Assembly: GCF_004339725.1 (NCBI RefSeq) | Contig: NZ_SMGK01000002.1 | Span: 620,001-684,000 of the forward strand | Length of the DNA: 64,000 bases | Direction of reading: 5' to 3' | Source of the DNA: Acidipila rosea | GTDB taxonomy: Bacteria > Acidobacteriota > Terriglobia > Terriglobales > Acidobacteriaceae | Part shown: one piece after another, positions 10,001 to 17,925 of the stretch | Numbering within the stretch: the stretch's first letter is position 1 | Layout: each line of letters begins with the position of its first letter | Position numbers and translations under genes: made by a program | The notes under the pieces: generated by a model | The model's input: only the letters and a program-made list of their open reading frames with translations | The model's database searches: none | Told to the model about the DNA's origin: nothing

Positions 10001-10741
10001 CAGGTGACGATCAACAAGCAGTTCACGCATGGTTTGTCATTCACCTCAAACTACGCGTGGCAGCGGAGCGTCAACTTCAACAGCAGCTACTCGACATGGA
10101 GCCAGCAGGCCGTCAAAGGCCGTGACGACTCCACCCGCGAGCAGCAGGAAGTGCTCTTCGCCACTTACGAACTGCCGTTCGGACGCAACAAGATGATCGG
10201 CGGAAACGTAAATGGCTTTGTGAACCAGATCATCGGAGGATGGCAGATCAGCCCGGTCGTCAACTGGTCGAGCGGCCTGCCCTTTACCCTCGGCTATGCT
10301 GAGTGCGGTGCTGCTGTTCCCAGCGATGCGCCGTGCTATCCGAATGGCACCGGCAATTACCTGAAGGTCGGCCAGAGCCACTTCGATCCAATCAAACACC
10401 AGTGGACTTACTTCAAGGGCACCACAACGCCGTTGACGACCAGCCCGTTCAGTGGATTCACTGCTCCCGGACTGGACCAGATCGGCACACTGGGAAGGAA
10501 TGCGATCTTCGGACCGCACTTCTTCAACTCGGACATCTCCCTGCAGAAGACCTTTCCCATACACGAGAACCTTTCAGCAGTTCTCCGGGTGGATGGTTAT
10601 AACGCCTTCAACCACATCAATGCCGGCAATCCGTCGCAGACGAATATTGACGGTGGCGATGGGGTAATTACCGGCGGCCCGGGAATCAACAACTCGACCA
10701 ACCCGCGGCAACTGCAATTCTCCGCACGCGTTCAGTTCTAA
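7088..10741 (+). CDS. Oar-like TonB-dependent outer-membrane receptor
   Basis: Large outer-membrane beta-barrel expected to import or bind a substrate using TonB energy. Residues 1-28 are a signal peptide ending SYAQA. A carboxypeptidase-regulatory-like (CNA-B/Ig-fold) domain follows at about 31-115 (GTVTDNTNAAIPGATVTI, then GYVLEHLIPDLYDVKVTMSGF). A plug domain comes at about 130-250 with LPLPNRNFTGL and YELDGTDNQD, then a barrel of nearly 950 residues ending in the phenylalanine typical of outer-membrane proteins (QFSARVQF). The 1217 residues fit the acidobacterial Oar-like group. A near-consensus promoter lies upstream and an intrinsic terminator directly downstream. The ligand is not deducible; TPR and CRTAC1-like genes follow. 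SusC-type receptors usually pair with SusD, and none is seen here. Confidence 0.92.
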   Translation: MTKRLAAALACALGLFALAAGTSTSYAQAIYGSIYGTVTDNTNAAIPGATVTITDEAKGTVFTTTTNGSGGYVLEHLIPDLYDVKVTMSGFKAGETKGVQVYVDTSPKVDIQLEVGGESQTVTVNADSVPQLKTDRADVSTQFSERSISDLPLPNRNFTGLQLLLPGAQALGWSHAADENPQGSQQIQVDGQAFGGVAYELDGTDNQDPILGIIVINPPLDALSETKITTQNFDAEFGKAVSSVIVASTKSGTNTFHGSAFDYRQSNANLARDPIQQPPGTNFPPGLRNQFGGSIGGPIIKDKMFFFGDYQGLRQKTGIANTATVPSSLLTATCLGQQVGPSGIPGCDFSEYAANVPGGNGIIYQQTANGPVPYPNNVIPAAMVSPQALAFLKGIQQYAPNTSGRFNGLAQNYVGSGTGGFNNDQWDVRVDDQVTDKIHAFTRFSRFTSILSGTTMFGASGGPGFGLNGYGGTSHGADDSLAAGADVALNPTLLTDFRVGYYRYNIGATKYNQGIPFAQNLGIPGMNTNDVTSGAPSFNIADVGAQQPGSPSNPTDGGPQFGSGLNVNRCNCPLTEREDQFQIVNNWTKILGTHSVKFGADLRYARNLRVPSDTDRTGIIGFGTGPTSNGSTGGLGFATLALGQVTAYGRYVSVSTNAKEFQKRDFFYAQDTWRATPNLTVNYGVRYEFYFPESVNGKGQGSLMNLNDGYLHVAGYGNVPTNMGWSMASNAWNPRVGIAYQIDDKTVIRAGYGRSFDIGVFGSIFGHVSTQNLPVLANQQFSQPNGPTSYAFTLTQGPTAYQFPTVPSNGLLPAPGYAVSNKARPNSLRLPTLDAWNLSIQRSLTPTLSVTLAYVGNKGTHTLSAGDGNNTNPNEPGIFLPAAASVEGRTLHYDPTAGSSSNPADANGITPNGGVANTNLLQRYYGGTLAACQDANYATPLGEPGIQPGMCGWTQGIAYYGDNQNTHFNALQVTINKQFTHGLSFTSNYAWQRSVNFNSSYSTWSQQAVKGRDDSTREQQEVLFATYELPFGRNKMIGGNVNGFVNQIIGGWQISPVVNWSSGLPFTLGYAECGAAVPSDAPCYPNGTGNYLKVGQSHFDPIKHQWTYFKGTTTPLTTSPFSGFTAPGLDQIGTLGRNAIFGPHFFNSDISLQKTFPIHENLSAVLRVDGYNAFNHINAGNPSQTNIDGGDGVITGGPGINNSTNPRQLQFSARVQF

Positions 10742-10760
10742 GCGTGGGGACTCAACCCAG

Positions 10761-10791
10761 GAAGGGGGGCCAACCGGCTCCCCTTCTTTTT
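10761..10791 (+). terminator. Intrinsic terminator after the TonB-dependent receptor
   Basis: An 11-bp stem (10761-10771 with 10776-10786, one G-T wobble), a 4-base loop AACC and a run of five T at 10787-10791, starting 19 bp after the receptor stop. The next gene begins only 26 bp downstream, so transcription of the TPR genes must come from read-through or from a promoter inside this element. Confidence 0.85.
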
Positions 10792-10816
10792 GCGGTAGAC
10801 TTCTGGCATTCACCTC

Positions 10817-11809
10817 ATGACCTCTGCAGTCCTCTTCGCTCTCTTCCTTGCCGCACCGCAGCAGACACCTTCCGCTCCGGCCGCACCGACACTCGCCCAT
10901 GCAGAGACACTGGCCGGCAAAGGCCAGATGGACAAGGCACTGGCAGAGCTGGATGCGCTGGCAACGGGGAGCCCCGAACCGGCAGGTGTCGAGCGGCTGC
11001 GCGGCTTCATTTTCTATCGCGAGAACAAGTTCGCCGAGGCGCAGGCAGCCTACGCGAAGGCGCTGGCGCAGGACCCGAAGGATGTGGATTCGCTGCAGAT
11101 GCAGGGCGTCACCTACTTCCGGATGGGCAAGCCTGCGGAGGCTATTCCGCTGCTTGAGAAGGCGCACGCTTCAGTTCCATCGGCGAATGTCGATCCCAAC
11201 TACGTGCTGGGGCTCTGCTACATGGACACGCGGCGCTATGACGATGCGCGGCATGCGTTCGCGGCCCAGTACGGGTTTGCGCCGGACTCGGCGCCAGCCT
11301 ACCTGCTGGCGGCGCGGATGTTCCTGCGGCGGGAATATCTGCCGGCCTCAGAGGAGTCCGCGCGGAAGGCTCTGGCTCTCGAGCCGCGGCTCCCGCTCGC
11401 GCACCAGTTGCTGGGTGAGGTGGCGCTGGCGAAGGCGGACTTCCCCGGAGCAATTGCAGAGCTCGAAAAGGAGCGGGAGATCAACCCGCTGGACGGGGCG
11501 CTCTATGATCGGCTCGGGGACGCCTACATCCGCAATGGCCAGTATGACGATGCACGAGCCGCGCTGAACCGGGCGGTGCTGCTGGAACCTAACTCGACGG
11601 GGCCCTACATCCTGCTGGGCAAGGTGCTGCTGAAGCAACAGAATGCGACGATGGCGGCGATGTATCTGCAGCGGGCGCTGCACATGGACCCGTCGAACTA
11701 CATTACGCATACGCTGCTGGGACAGGCATATCGCGCGGCGGGAAGGAATGCCGAGGCGGCACAGGAGTTCCAGACAGCGGAAAAGATCCAGGCGGAGACC
11801 AGTCATTAG
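10817..11809 (+). CDS. Secreted TPR-repeat protein
   Basis: A 330-residue protein with a short hydrophobic N-terminus (residues 2-13) that may be a signal peptide, a Pro/Ala linker, then about eight TPR motifs. Examples are the stretch ending AYAKALAQDPKDVDSL and the segment around YDRLGDAYIRNGQYDDA. TPRs are helical scaffolds for protein contacts; there is no enzymatic motif. The ATG at 10817 has only a weak ribosome-binding site. The gene lies just after the receptor terminator and overlaps or abuts the next TPR gene, with which it is probably co-transcribed. It may act as a periplasmic partner of the receptor or of the CRTAC1-like protein; this is inference from position only. Confidence 0.82.
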   Translation: MTSAVLFALFLAAPQQTPSAPAAPTLAHAETLAGKGQMDKALAELDALATGSPEPAGVERLRGFIFYRENKFAEAQAAYAKALAQDPKDVDSLQMQGVTYFRMGKPAEAIPLLEKAHASVPSANVDPNYVLGLCYMDTRRYDDARHAFAAQYGFAPDSAPAYLLAARMFLRREYLPASEESARKALALEPRLPLAHQLLGEVALAKADFPGAIAELEKEREINPLDGALYDRLGDAYIRNGQYDDARAALNRAVLLEPNSTGPYILLGKVLLKQQNATMAAMYLQRALHMDPSNYITHTLLGQAYRAAGRNAEAAQEFQTAEKIQAETSH

Positions 11810-13556
11810 CCTGAAGTCCAGAACGGCTGCTTCCCTGCTGCTGCTCGGCAGCATGGGGCCGCTCGCGGCGCAGCAAGCGCCCTCGGCGGAGAAGATTCAG
11901 GAGGCAGACAAGGCCTTTCGCTCGGGCTATGCGGCGCTGGGCCGCGGCGACCTGAAGGCCGCGCGCACCGACCTGGAGCGGGTGGTGCGGCTGACTCCCC
12001 AGATCGAGGAGGGCCACAGCGCGCTGGGCGCGGTGCTCTATCAGCTTGGAGAAGACACCAAGGCGATCGTCCAGCTTGAAGCCGCCCTGAAGCTGAAGCC
12101 GGAGGACGCCGCGGCGCAGGCAAACCTGGCGCTGGCCTATACCCGGGCCGGGCAGCCGCAAAAGGCGCTGCCGCTCTATCGCAGCCTGGAGGGCGCGGGG
12201 CCGCTGAGCGGAGACATCTTAAACGGGTATGTGCGAGCGCTGGCGGCGAGCGGCGCATCGGGAGAGGCGGCCGCGAAGTTGAAGTCCGCGCTCGACGCCG
12301 AGGGCAGCTCGGGCGATGCGGCGAAGCTCTACGCAGACCTGGGCTCGCTGTATGCGCAGCAGCGAATGTGGCCGGAGGCGCAGCAAGCCTTTGAGCAGTC
12401 CGTTGCGCTGGATGCGCAGCAGGCGAAGGTGCACCTGCAGCTTGGCATGGTGCTGGGGATGGAAGGCCAGCAGCAGCCGGCGATCGACGAGTTGACGAAG
12501 GCGGTGAACCTCGACGATCAGAGCGCCGAAGCACAGACGGAACTGGGCAAAGCTTTGATTACGGCGGGAAACGATGCGGAGGCGATTCCTCATCTGCAAC
12601 AGGCGATCACGCTGGACCCGGATGAGACGTCGGCGGCGAATCAGCTGGCGATGGCGCTGCAGCGCACGGGTAAGGAACAGGCCGCGATTCCCCTCTTTCA
12701 GCGGGTTTTGAGCGCCGAGCCCGATAACCCCTCAGCGCTGACGAATCTGGCGCTCGCATATATCCAGTCAGGCGATGCGAAATCCGCGATGCCGCTCTAC
12801 AAGCACGCCCTGGCGCTCAATCCGAACAATCCGACGGTACACCAGGATCTGGGCGCGGCCTACATGCAGCAGAGCGATATCGAGGATGCGATTCGCGAGT
12901 TCCAGGCGGGGCTGAAGCTGGACAGCCAGAACCCGCGGCTGCACTACGACCTGGGGCTCGCCTATAAGCTGAAAGATGATCTGCCGGATGCGATGGCGGA
13001 GCTGAAGACTGCAGCGCGGCTCGATCCGCAGTCTCCGGACGCGCCCTACACGCTGGGAATTCTGTATATGCAGGACGGGAAGTTCGACGACGCCGCCGTT
13101 CACATAAGCAAGGCGCTGCAGCTGCACCCGGACAACGGCGACGGATGGGCCGTGCTGGGCAGCATCTACAAGCAGCAGGGGAAGCTCGACCAGGCAGCAT
13201 CTGCGCTGGCGCAGGCGGTAAAGCTGCAGCCGAACCAGCCGGGGCCGCATATTACGCTCGCAGGCGTGCTGCAGGAGCAGGGCAAGCGTGACGAAGCCAC
13301 CGCCCAGCGGAAGCTGGCCGCCGACCTGACCCGCGTAGCCGTCAATCGCCAGCGGGCCACCTTTGCCGTGAATACCGGGAACCTGCTGCTGGCCAAGGGG
13401 CAGATCACCGACGCAATCTCCCGCTACCAGGACGCGATCGCAAGCGATCCGAAATTTGCGGAAGCGCATCTCCGCCTGGCGGCCGCTCTGGAGCAGCAGG
13501 GGCGCACTGCCGAGGCGGCCAAGGAGAGGCAGATAGCCGCTGCGATGCAGCAGTAA
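11805..13556 (+). CDS. Large secreted TPR-repeat protein; unusual start
   Basis: About 583 residues made almost wholly of TPR units (at least twelve), for example GHSALGAVLYQLGEDTKA and VHQDLGAAYMQQSDIEDA. The N-terminus reads SLKSRTAASLLLLGSMGPLA, a plausible signal peptide, but no ATG, GTG or TTG opens it. An in-frame ATT at 11805 overlaps the upstream stop and has GGAG at 11794-11797, seven bases away. CTG at 11811 is another possibility. ATG at 11853 would remove most of the signal peptide; ATG at 11748 would add a long arginine-rich stretch and overlap the upstream gene. The ATT start is therefore my preferred but unproven choice. The CRTAC1-like gene at 13574 follows closely, suggesting one operon. 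Confidence 0.78.
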   Translation: MSLKSRTAASLLLLGSMGPLAAQQAPSAEKIQEADKAFRSGYAALGRGDLKAARTDLERVVRLTPQIEEGHSALGAVLYQLGEDTKAIVQLEAALKLKPEDAAAQANLALAYTRAGQPQKALPLYRSLEGAGPLSGDILNGYVRALAASGASGEAAAKLKSALDAEGSSGDAAKLYADLGSLYAQQRMWPEAQQAFEQSVALDAQQAKVHLQLGMVLGMEGQQQPAIDELTKAVNLDDQSAEAQTELGKALITAGNDAEAIPHLQQAITLDPDETSAANQLAMALQRTGKEQAAIPLFQRVLSAEPDNPSALTNLALAYIQSGDAKSAMPLYKHALALNPNNPTVHQDLGAAYMQQSDIEDAIREFQAGLKLDSQNPRLHYDLGLAYKLKDDLPDAMAELKTAARLDPQSPDAPYTLGILYMQDGKFDDAAVHISKALQLHPDNGDGWAVLGSIYKQQGKLDQAASALAQAVKLQPNQPGPHITLAGVLQEQGKRDEATAQRKLAADLTRVAVNRQRATFAVNTGNLLLAKGQITDAISRYQDAIASDPKFAEAHLRLAAALEQQGRTAEAAKERQIAAAMQQ

Positions 13557-13573
13557 GATGGTTGCCTAAGCCG

Positions 13574-15409
13574 ATGAATAGACGAACCTTTGTAAAATCG
13601 CTGAGCCGGACCGCCCTGGTGCTACCCTTTGCCGATGTGCTCGCCATGGCTGCCCCACCGTGGCAGCAGAGCGAGCCTGCCTATGAAGCGAAGCCCATGC
13701 CTCCGCCGCCCGGGCCGTCCTCGCCCATCGCCGGAACACCGCTGGGGATAAGCTTTGTGGATGTCGCGACCCAGTCGGGCCTGAACGCAGAGACGATCTA
13801 CGGGGGCGTGGGCAAGAACAAATATCTGCTGGAGACGACCGGGTGCGGAGTCGCGTTCTACGACTACGACAATGACGGCTGGATCGATATTTTTCTGGTC
13901 AACGGCTGGCGGCTGGAAGGCTTTGCCAAAGGGCAGGAGCCGAGGTGCCATCTCTTCAAGAACAACCGCGACGGCACCTTTACCGATGTGACGATGAAGG
14001 CCGGGCTGGGGCGCAGCGGGTGGGGACAGGGCTGCTGCGTGGGAGACTACGACAACGACGGGCACGATGACCTCTTCGTCAGCTACTACGGGCAGAATGC
14101 GCTTTTTCATAACAACGGGGACGGCACCTTTACCGATGTAACGGTCAAGGCGGGGCTGACGCAGGCGAAGACGCGGTGGAACTCGGGCTGCGCGTTTCTG
14201 GACTATGACCGCGACGGGCACCTGGATCTCTTTGTCGCCAACTACATCGACTTCGATATCAAGACGGCGCCTGTGCCGGAGTCCGGGCCCTGCACCTACA
14301 AGGGAATCCTGGTCGCGTGCGGGCCTCCGGGGCTGCCCGGCGGCAAGAATATTCTTTACCACAACAACGGCAACGGGACGTTCACCGACGTCTCAGAAAA
14401 GGCCGGGATGTGGAACACGACGGGCAATTACGCGCTGAGCGTTGCGGTGGCGGATATCGACGACGACGGCTGGCCGGATATCTACGTGGCGAACGACTCG
14501 ACCTCGGCGACGCTCTATCAGAACCAGAAGGACGGGACGTTCAAGGACATCGCGATCGAGGCAGGCGCGGCGTTTTCGCCGGACGGCAAGCCGCAGGCGG
14601 GAATGGGGGTGTCGATCGGCGACTACAACCGCGATGGCAAACTCGATATCGTGAAAACGAACTTTGCCGGAGATACGGACTCGCTATACACCAATCTTGG
14701 CGATGACACCTTTGAAGACCACACCTATCTCTCCGGACTGGGCATCAATACGCGCTACCTGGGCTGGGGAGTGGGATTCTTCGACATGGATAACGACGGG
14801 TGGCTCGATATTTTCATGTCGAACGGGCACGTCTACCCCGAGGTGAGCAGCTCGAAGACGGAGGCGCCCTATGCCGAGCACAAATATCTCTATCGCAACC
14901 TGCGCAATGGGCGCTTTGAAGATGTAAGCGCGAAGGGCGGCCCGGGAATAACAACGCCTGCGGCGGCGCGCGGATGCGCCTTTGGCGACTATGACAACGA
15001 CGGCGATCTGGATATCGTGGTCAACTGCGTCAATTCCCTGCCCCAGCTGCTGCGCTGCGACTCGACGTGGAAGCGCAACTGGGTGAAGGTGAAGACGGTG
15101 GGGGTCAAGTCGAATCGCACGGGCATCGGAGCGCGGGTGAAGGTGTTGACGGCGACGCAGCCGGGAGCCAAGCCGTTGCTGCAGATCGACGAGGTTCGCA
15201 GCGGTGGCAGTTACTACTCGCAAAACGACTTTCGGCTGCACTTTGGACTGGACCAGGCGGCGAGCGTTGACACGCTGGAGATTCGCTGGCCGTCAGGGCA
15301 GGTGGATACGTTCCACAACCTGCCGGTGAACAAGCTGTATGTCATTGAAGAAGGGGCAAAAGCGCCGAAAGCCGTTGAACTGATTCCGGCAAAAGTGGCC
15401 TCGCGATAA
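13574..15409 (+). CDS. CRTAC1-like FG-GAP/ASPIC-UnbV repeat protein (Tat signal)
   Basis: About 611 residues. The N-terminus from ATG 13574 carries NRRTFVKSL followed by a hydrophobic stretch, a twin-arginine signal, so the protein is probably exported folded. The body consists of FG-GAP/VCBS repeats with calcium loops (DYDNDGWIDI, DYDNDGHDDL, DYDRDGHLDL, DIDDDGWPDI, DYNRDGKLDI, DMDNDGWLDI, DYDNDGDLDI). The C-terminal ASPIC/UnbV domain shows GIGARVKVLT, EVRSGGSYYSQNDFRLHFGL and LEIRWPSG. A TTG at 13562 could add four residues. It is last in the receptor/TPR run, 18 bp before ispG. It is a paralogue of the protein at 4997-6790, which uses a Sec signal. Function is unknown. Confidence 0.9.
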   Translation: MNRRTFVKSLSRTALVLPFADVLAMAAPPWQQSEPAYEAKPMPPPPGPSSPIAGTPLGISFVDVATQSGLNAETIYGGVGKNKYLLETTGCGVAFYDYDNDGWIDIFLVNGWRLEGFAKGQEPRCHLFKNNRDGTFTDVTMKAGLGRSGWGQGCCVGDYDNDGHDDLFVSYYGQNALFHNNGDGTFTDVTVKAGLTQAKTRWNSGCAFLDYDRDGHLDLFVANYIDFDIKTAPVPESGPCTYKGILVACGPPGLPGGKNILYHNNGNGTFTDVSEKAGMWNTTGNYALSVAVADIDDDGWPDIYVANDSTSATLYQNQKDGTFKDIAIEAGAAFSPDGKPQAGMGVSIGDYNRDGKLDIVKTNFAGDTDSLYTNLGDDTFEDHTYLSGLGINTRYLGWGVGFFDMDNDGWLDIFMSNGHVYPEVSSSKTEAPYAEHKYLYRNLRNGRFEDVSAKGGPGITTPAAARGCAFGDYDNDGDLDIVVNCVNSLPQLLRCDSTWKRNWVKVKTVGVKSNRTGIGARVKVLTATQPGAKPLLQIDEVRSGGSYYSQNDFRLHFGLDQAASVDTLEIRWPSGQVDTFHNLPVNKLYVIEEGAKAPKAVELIPAKVASR

Positions 15410-15427
15410 ACTAGTACTGAGGGATTT

Positions 15428-16678
15428 ATGCCAGAGATTCAACGCAGGAAGACCGCAACCGTAAGGATCGGCAATGTCCGAGTGGGCTCCGAGGCCCCGG
15501 TTGTCGTGCAGTCGATGACGAACACCGATACCGCCAATATTCCCGGCACAATTCAGCAGGTCGCAGCGCTGGCTGCGGCGGGTTCGGAGCTGGTGCGCGT
15601 GACGGTGAACAACGACGAGGCGGCGAAGGCGGTGCCGCATATCGTTGAGGGTCTGGCGAAGCTGGGCGTGGATGTGCCGATCATCGGCGACTTCCACTAC
15701 AACGGGCACCAGCTGCTCAAGAAGTATCCGGGGTGCGCGCAGTCGCTGGCGAAGTATCGCATCAATCCCGGCAATGTTTCGATTGGCCGCAAGGACGACG
15801 ACAACTTCCGCACCATGATCGAGTGCGCGGTGGAGAACCAGAAGCCGGTGCGCATCGGCGTGAACTGGGGTTCGCTGGACCAGGCGCTGCTGACGAAGAT
15901 GATGGACGAAAATTCACGGCGGGCAGAGCCGCTGGACGCGCGCGACGTGATGATGGAGGCGATGTGCCGCAGTGCGCTGGATTCAGCGGCAGCGGCGGAG
16001 CGCTATGGACTGCGCCACGACCAGATCATCATCAGCGGCAAGGTGAGCGGCGTGCGCGACCTGATCGACGTCTATCGCATGCTGGCAACGCGCTGCGACT
16101 ACCCGCTGCACCTGGGGCTGACAGAAGCAGGCATGGGAATGAAGGGCATCGTGGCTTCAGCGGCGGGACTGGCTCCGCTGCTGCTGGAGGGCATCGGCGA
16201 TACGATCCGCGTATCGCTGACTCCAAAGCCGAACGGCGATCGCACGGAAGAGGTGCTGACGGCGCAGCAGATTCTGCAGTCGCTCTCGATCCGCAGCTTT
16301 TCGCCACAGGTTACAGCCTGCCCCGGCTGCGGGCGCACGACGAGCACCTATTTCCAGGAGCTGGCCCAGGATATTCAGGGCTACCTGCGGACGTCGATGC
16401 CGGTGTGGCGTCAACGTTACCCCGGGGTGGAAGAGCTGAAGCTGGCGGTGATGGGCTGCGTGGTGAACGGTCCGGGCGAGTCGAAGCATGCGAATATCGG
16501 CATCTCCCTGCCGGGAACCTTCGAGGACCCGGTGGCGCCGGTCTATGTAGATGGGCGGCTGATGACCACCCTGCGCGGCGACTCGATTGTCGCCGAGTTC
16601 AAGAAGATTCTCGACGAGTATGTGAACAACCGCTACGGATCAGCCTCAGAGACGGAGCAACTGGTCGAGGTTCATTGA
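15428..16678 (+). CDS. ispG: (E)-4-hydroxy-3-methylbut-2-enyl-diphosphate synthase
   Basis: Iron-sulphur enzyme of the MEP isoprenoid pathway that reductively opens methylerythritol cyclodiphosphate to HMBPP; cytosolic. The 416 residues match bacterial IspG. The N-terminus carries [19 protein letters not shown], and the C-terminal cluster domain has [10 protein letters not shown] and [17 protein letters not shown], supplying the three cysteines of the [4Fe-4S] centre. GAGG lies just upstream of ATG 15428. The pathway feeds farnesyl diphosphate, the precursor used by the hopanoid genes at 28.8-36 kb. The next gene starts on TTG overlapping this stop codon, indicating translational coupling. 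Confidence 0.97.
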   Translation: MPEIQRRKTATVRIGNVRVGSEAPVVVQSMTNTDTANIPGTIQQVAALAAAGSELVRVTVNNDEAAKAVPHIVEGLAKLGVDVPIIGDFHYNGHQLLKKYPGCAQSLAKYRINPGNVSIGRKDDDNFRTMIECAVENQKPVRIGVNWGSLDQALLTKMMDENSRRAEPLDARDVMMEAMCRSALDSAAAAERYGLRHDQIIISGKVSGVRDLIDVYRMLATRCDYPLHLGLTEAGMGMKGIVASAAGLAPLLLEGIGDTIRVSLTPKPNGDRTEEVLTAQQILQSLSIRSFSPQVTACPGCGRTTSTYFQELAQDIQGYLRTSMPVWRQRYPGVEELKLAVMGCVVNGPGESKHANIGISLPGTFEDPVAPVYVDGRLMTTLRGDSIVAEFKKILDEYVNNRYGSASETEQLVEVH

Positions 16679-17316
16679 GGCCGGTCCCGGATAGCGCGGC
16701 GGAGAGCGCTGCCCATTGGGACTCAGTCTACGGGCGCAAGTCTTATTGTGAGATGAGCTGGTACAGCGCTCATCTCACCCGTTCTCTTGAGTTGATCGAC
16801 CGGTTCGCGCCTGATAGGCGTTCCGCCATCTTCGAGGTTGGCGCGGGGCAGTCGAGCATTCTCGAAGACCTGGCGGCTCGTGGATACGCTAACCTCGCAG
16901 CCATCGATCTTTCGCGGGTTGCGCTGGAGGCGTTGCAGGCCCGCATGGGCGCACTCGCAATGAGAGTGCAGTGGCTTACAGCGGATATCTGCACGGCCAA
17001 CCTGCCGCCGCAGCACTTCGATCTCTGGCATGACCGCGCCGTCTTTCACTTCCTTACCGAATCGTCGCAGCGCACAGCGTATGCGGCGAATGCGGCGCGG
17101 GCGATCAAGCCGGGAGGTCACCTGATGATGCAGACTTTCGGCCCCGAGGGACCACTGAAGTGCAGCGGTCTGGAGACGGTTCGCTACGACGCAGAGATGC
17201 TGGCGGCGGAGTTCGAGGACGGCTTTGAGCTGCGGGAGCATGGGCTAGATGTGCATCAGACTCCCTCGGGAGCAACCCAGCAGTTTCTCTATGCCGTCCT
17301 GAGGCGAAAGAGCTAG
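16675..17316 (+). CDS. Class I SAM-dependent methyltransferase
   Basis: A 213-residue Rossmann-fold methyltransferase. The SAM-binding motif I is [10 protein letters not shown] at about residue 52, with AIDLS as the acidic end of strand 2 and [12 protein letters not shown] as motif [19 protein letters not shown] is the post-motif region, as in TehB/UbiE-like enzymes. The substrate is not evident. The chosen start is the TTG at 16675, overlapping the ispG TGA, with GAGG at 16667-16670; this places the family's usual opening HWDSVYG near residue 14. Coupling to ispG suggests co-expression but not necessarily a shared pathway. Confidence 0.82.
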   Translation: MRPVPDSAAESAAHWDSVYGRKSYCEMSWYSAHLTRSLELIDRFAPDRRSAIFEVGAGQSSILEDLAARGYANLAAIDLSRVALEALQARMGALAMRVQWLTADICTANLPPQHFDLWHDRAVFHFLTESSQRTAYAANAARAIKPGGHLMMQTFGPEGPLKCSGLETVRYDAEMLAAEFEDGFELREHGLDVHQTPSGATQQFLYAVLRRKS

Positions 17317-17354
17317 ACGGTGACGGCTTCTCGGCGCGCACGGCTGAAGTTTCT

Positions 17355-17372
17355 TTCGTAATCTTTTCGTAA
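17355..17372 (+). promoter_or_regulatory. Direct repeat TTCGTAA-N4-TTCGTAA, response-regulator-like box
   Basis: Two identical 7-base repeats at 17355-17361 and 17366-17372 are separated by four bases, an 11-base period on one face of the helix. This is the spacing of PhoB/OmpR-family boxes. It lies 56 bp upstream of the secreted protein at 17428. No strong -35 is seen, and weak -10-like hexamers follow at about 17388-17399, as expected for an activator-dependent promoter. Confidence 0.4.
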
Positions 17373-17427
17373 GAATAAAGCGCGCACTACTCTCTTATCA
17401 GCTTTTATCCCACTCACAGGAATGCTG

Positions 17428-17916
17428 ATGCGCGCGATGATCCTGTGCCTTTTTGCGGCGTTGACGGTCCAGCCTCTGGCGGCGCGAAAGTGCTACTCCA
17501 CCGATGAGGCAGCCGATCACTCCGGCAAAGATGTCTGCATCCGCGCGCATGTTTACGACGTGGTGGAGATGAAGGACGGCACGCGCTTCCTCGATGTGTG
17601 CAGCCCGGAGACGCCGGACGAGAAGTGCCGCTTCTCGATCGTCAGCCTCGGACAGGACCGGAAGGACGTGGGCGAGCTGAGCCAGCTGCGCAACCAGGAT
17701 ATACAGATTCGCGGGACGATTCGTCCGTTTCGGGGAAGGTCAGAGATCCTGCTCAGCAACGCGCGCCAGTTCAAGGGCGGCCCGGAGAAGTTCCACGCGA
17801 ATCCAGCGCTGATGAAGGGCTTTGCGCCGGATGATGGGAAGGCTCCGGTGAATGATCCGGCGCTGCACAGCCATCACCATCACGGCTCTTTCAACTCGAC
17901 GGGAACAAGCCACTAG
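17428..17916 (+). CDS. Small secreted protein with OB-fold-like core and His-rich tail
   Basis: About 162 residues. Residues 1-20 are a Sec signal (cleavage near PLAA). The core contains repeated beta-strand patterns typical of OB folds (DVCIRAHVYDVVEM, then IQIRGTIRPFRGRSEILL) and several cysteines. The C-terminus holds HSHHHHG, which could bind metal. ATG 17428 has AGGA six bases upstream; ATG 17422 is the alternative. It is a single gene, ending 9 bp from the convergent glycosyltransferase, with a repeat element upstream suggesting its own regulation. I do not recognise a named family beyond the OB-like pattern. Confidence 0.65.
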   Translation: MRAMILCLFAALTVQPLAARKCYSTDEAADHSGKDVCIRAHVYDVVEMKDGTRFLDVCSPETPDEKCRFSIVSLGQDRKDVGELSQLRNQDIQIRGTIRPFRGRSEILLSNARQFKGGPEKFHANPALMKGFAPDDGKAPVNDPALHSHHHHGSFNSTGTSH

Positions 17917-17925
17917 AGTGCGTGC

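Noticed and set aside
15733-16674. Upstream extension of the methyltransferase frame through ispG
   Set aside because: The extra 314 codons are an out-of-frame reading of ispG. The true start is TTG 16675 with a ribosome-binding site.
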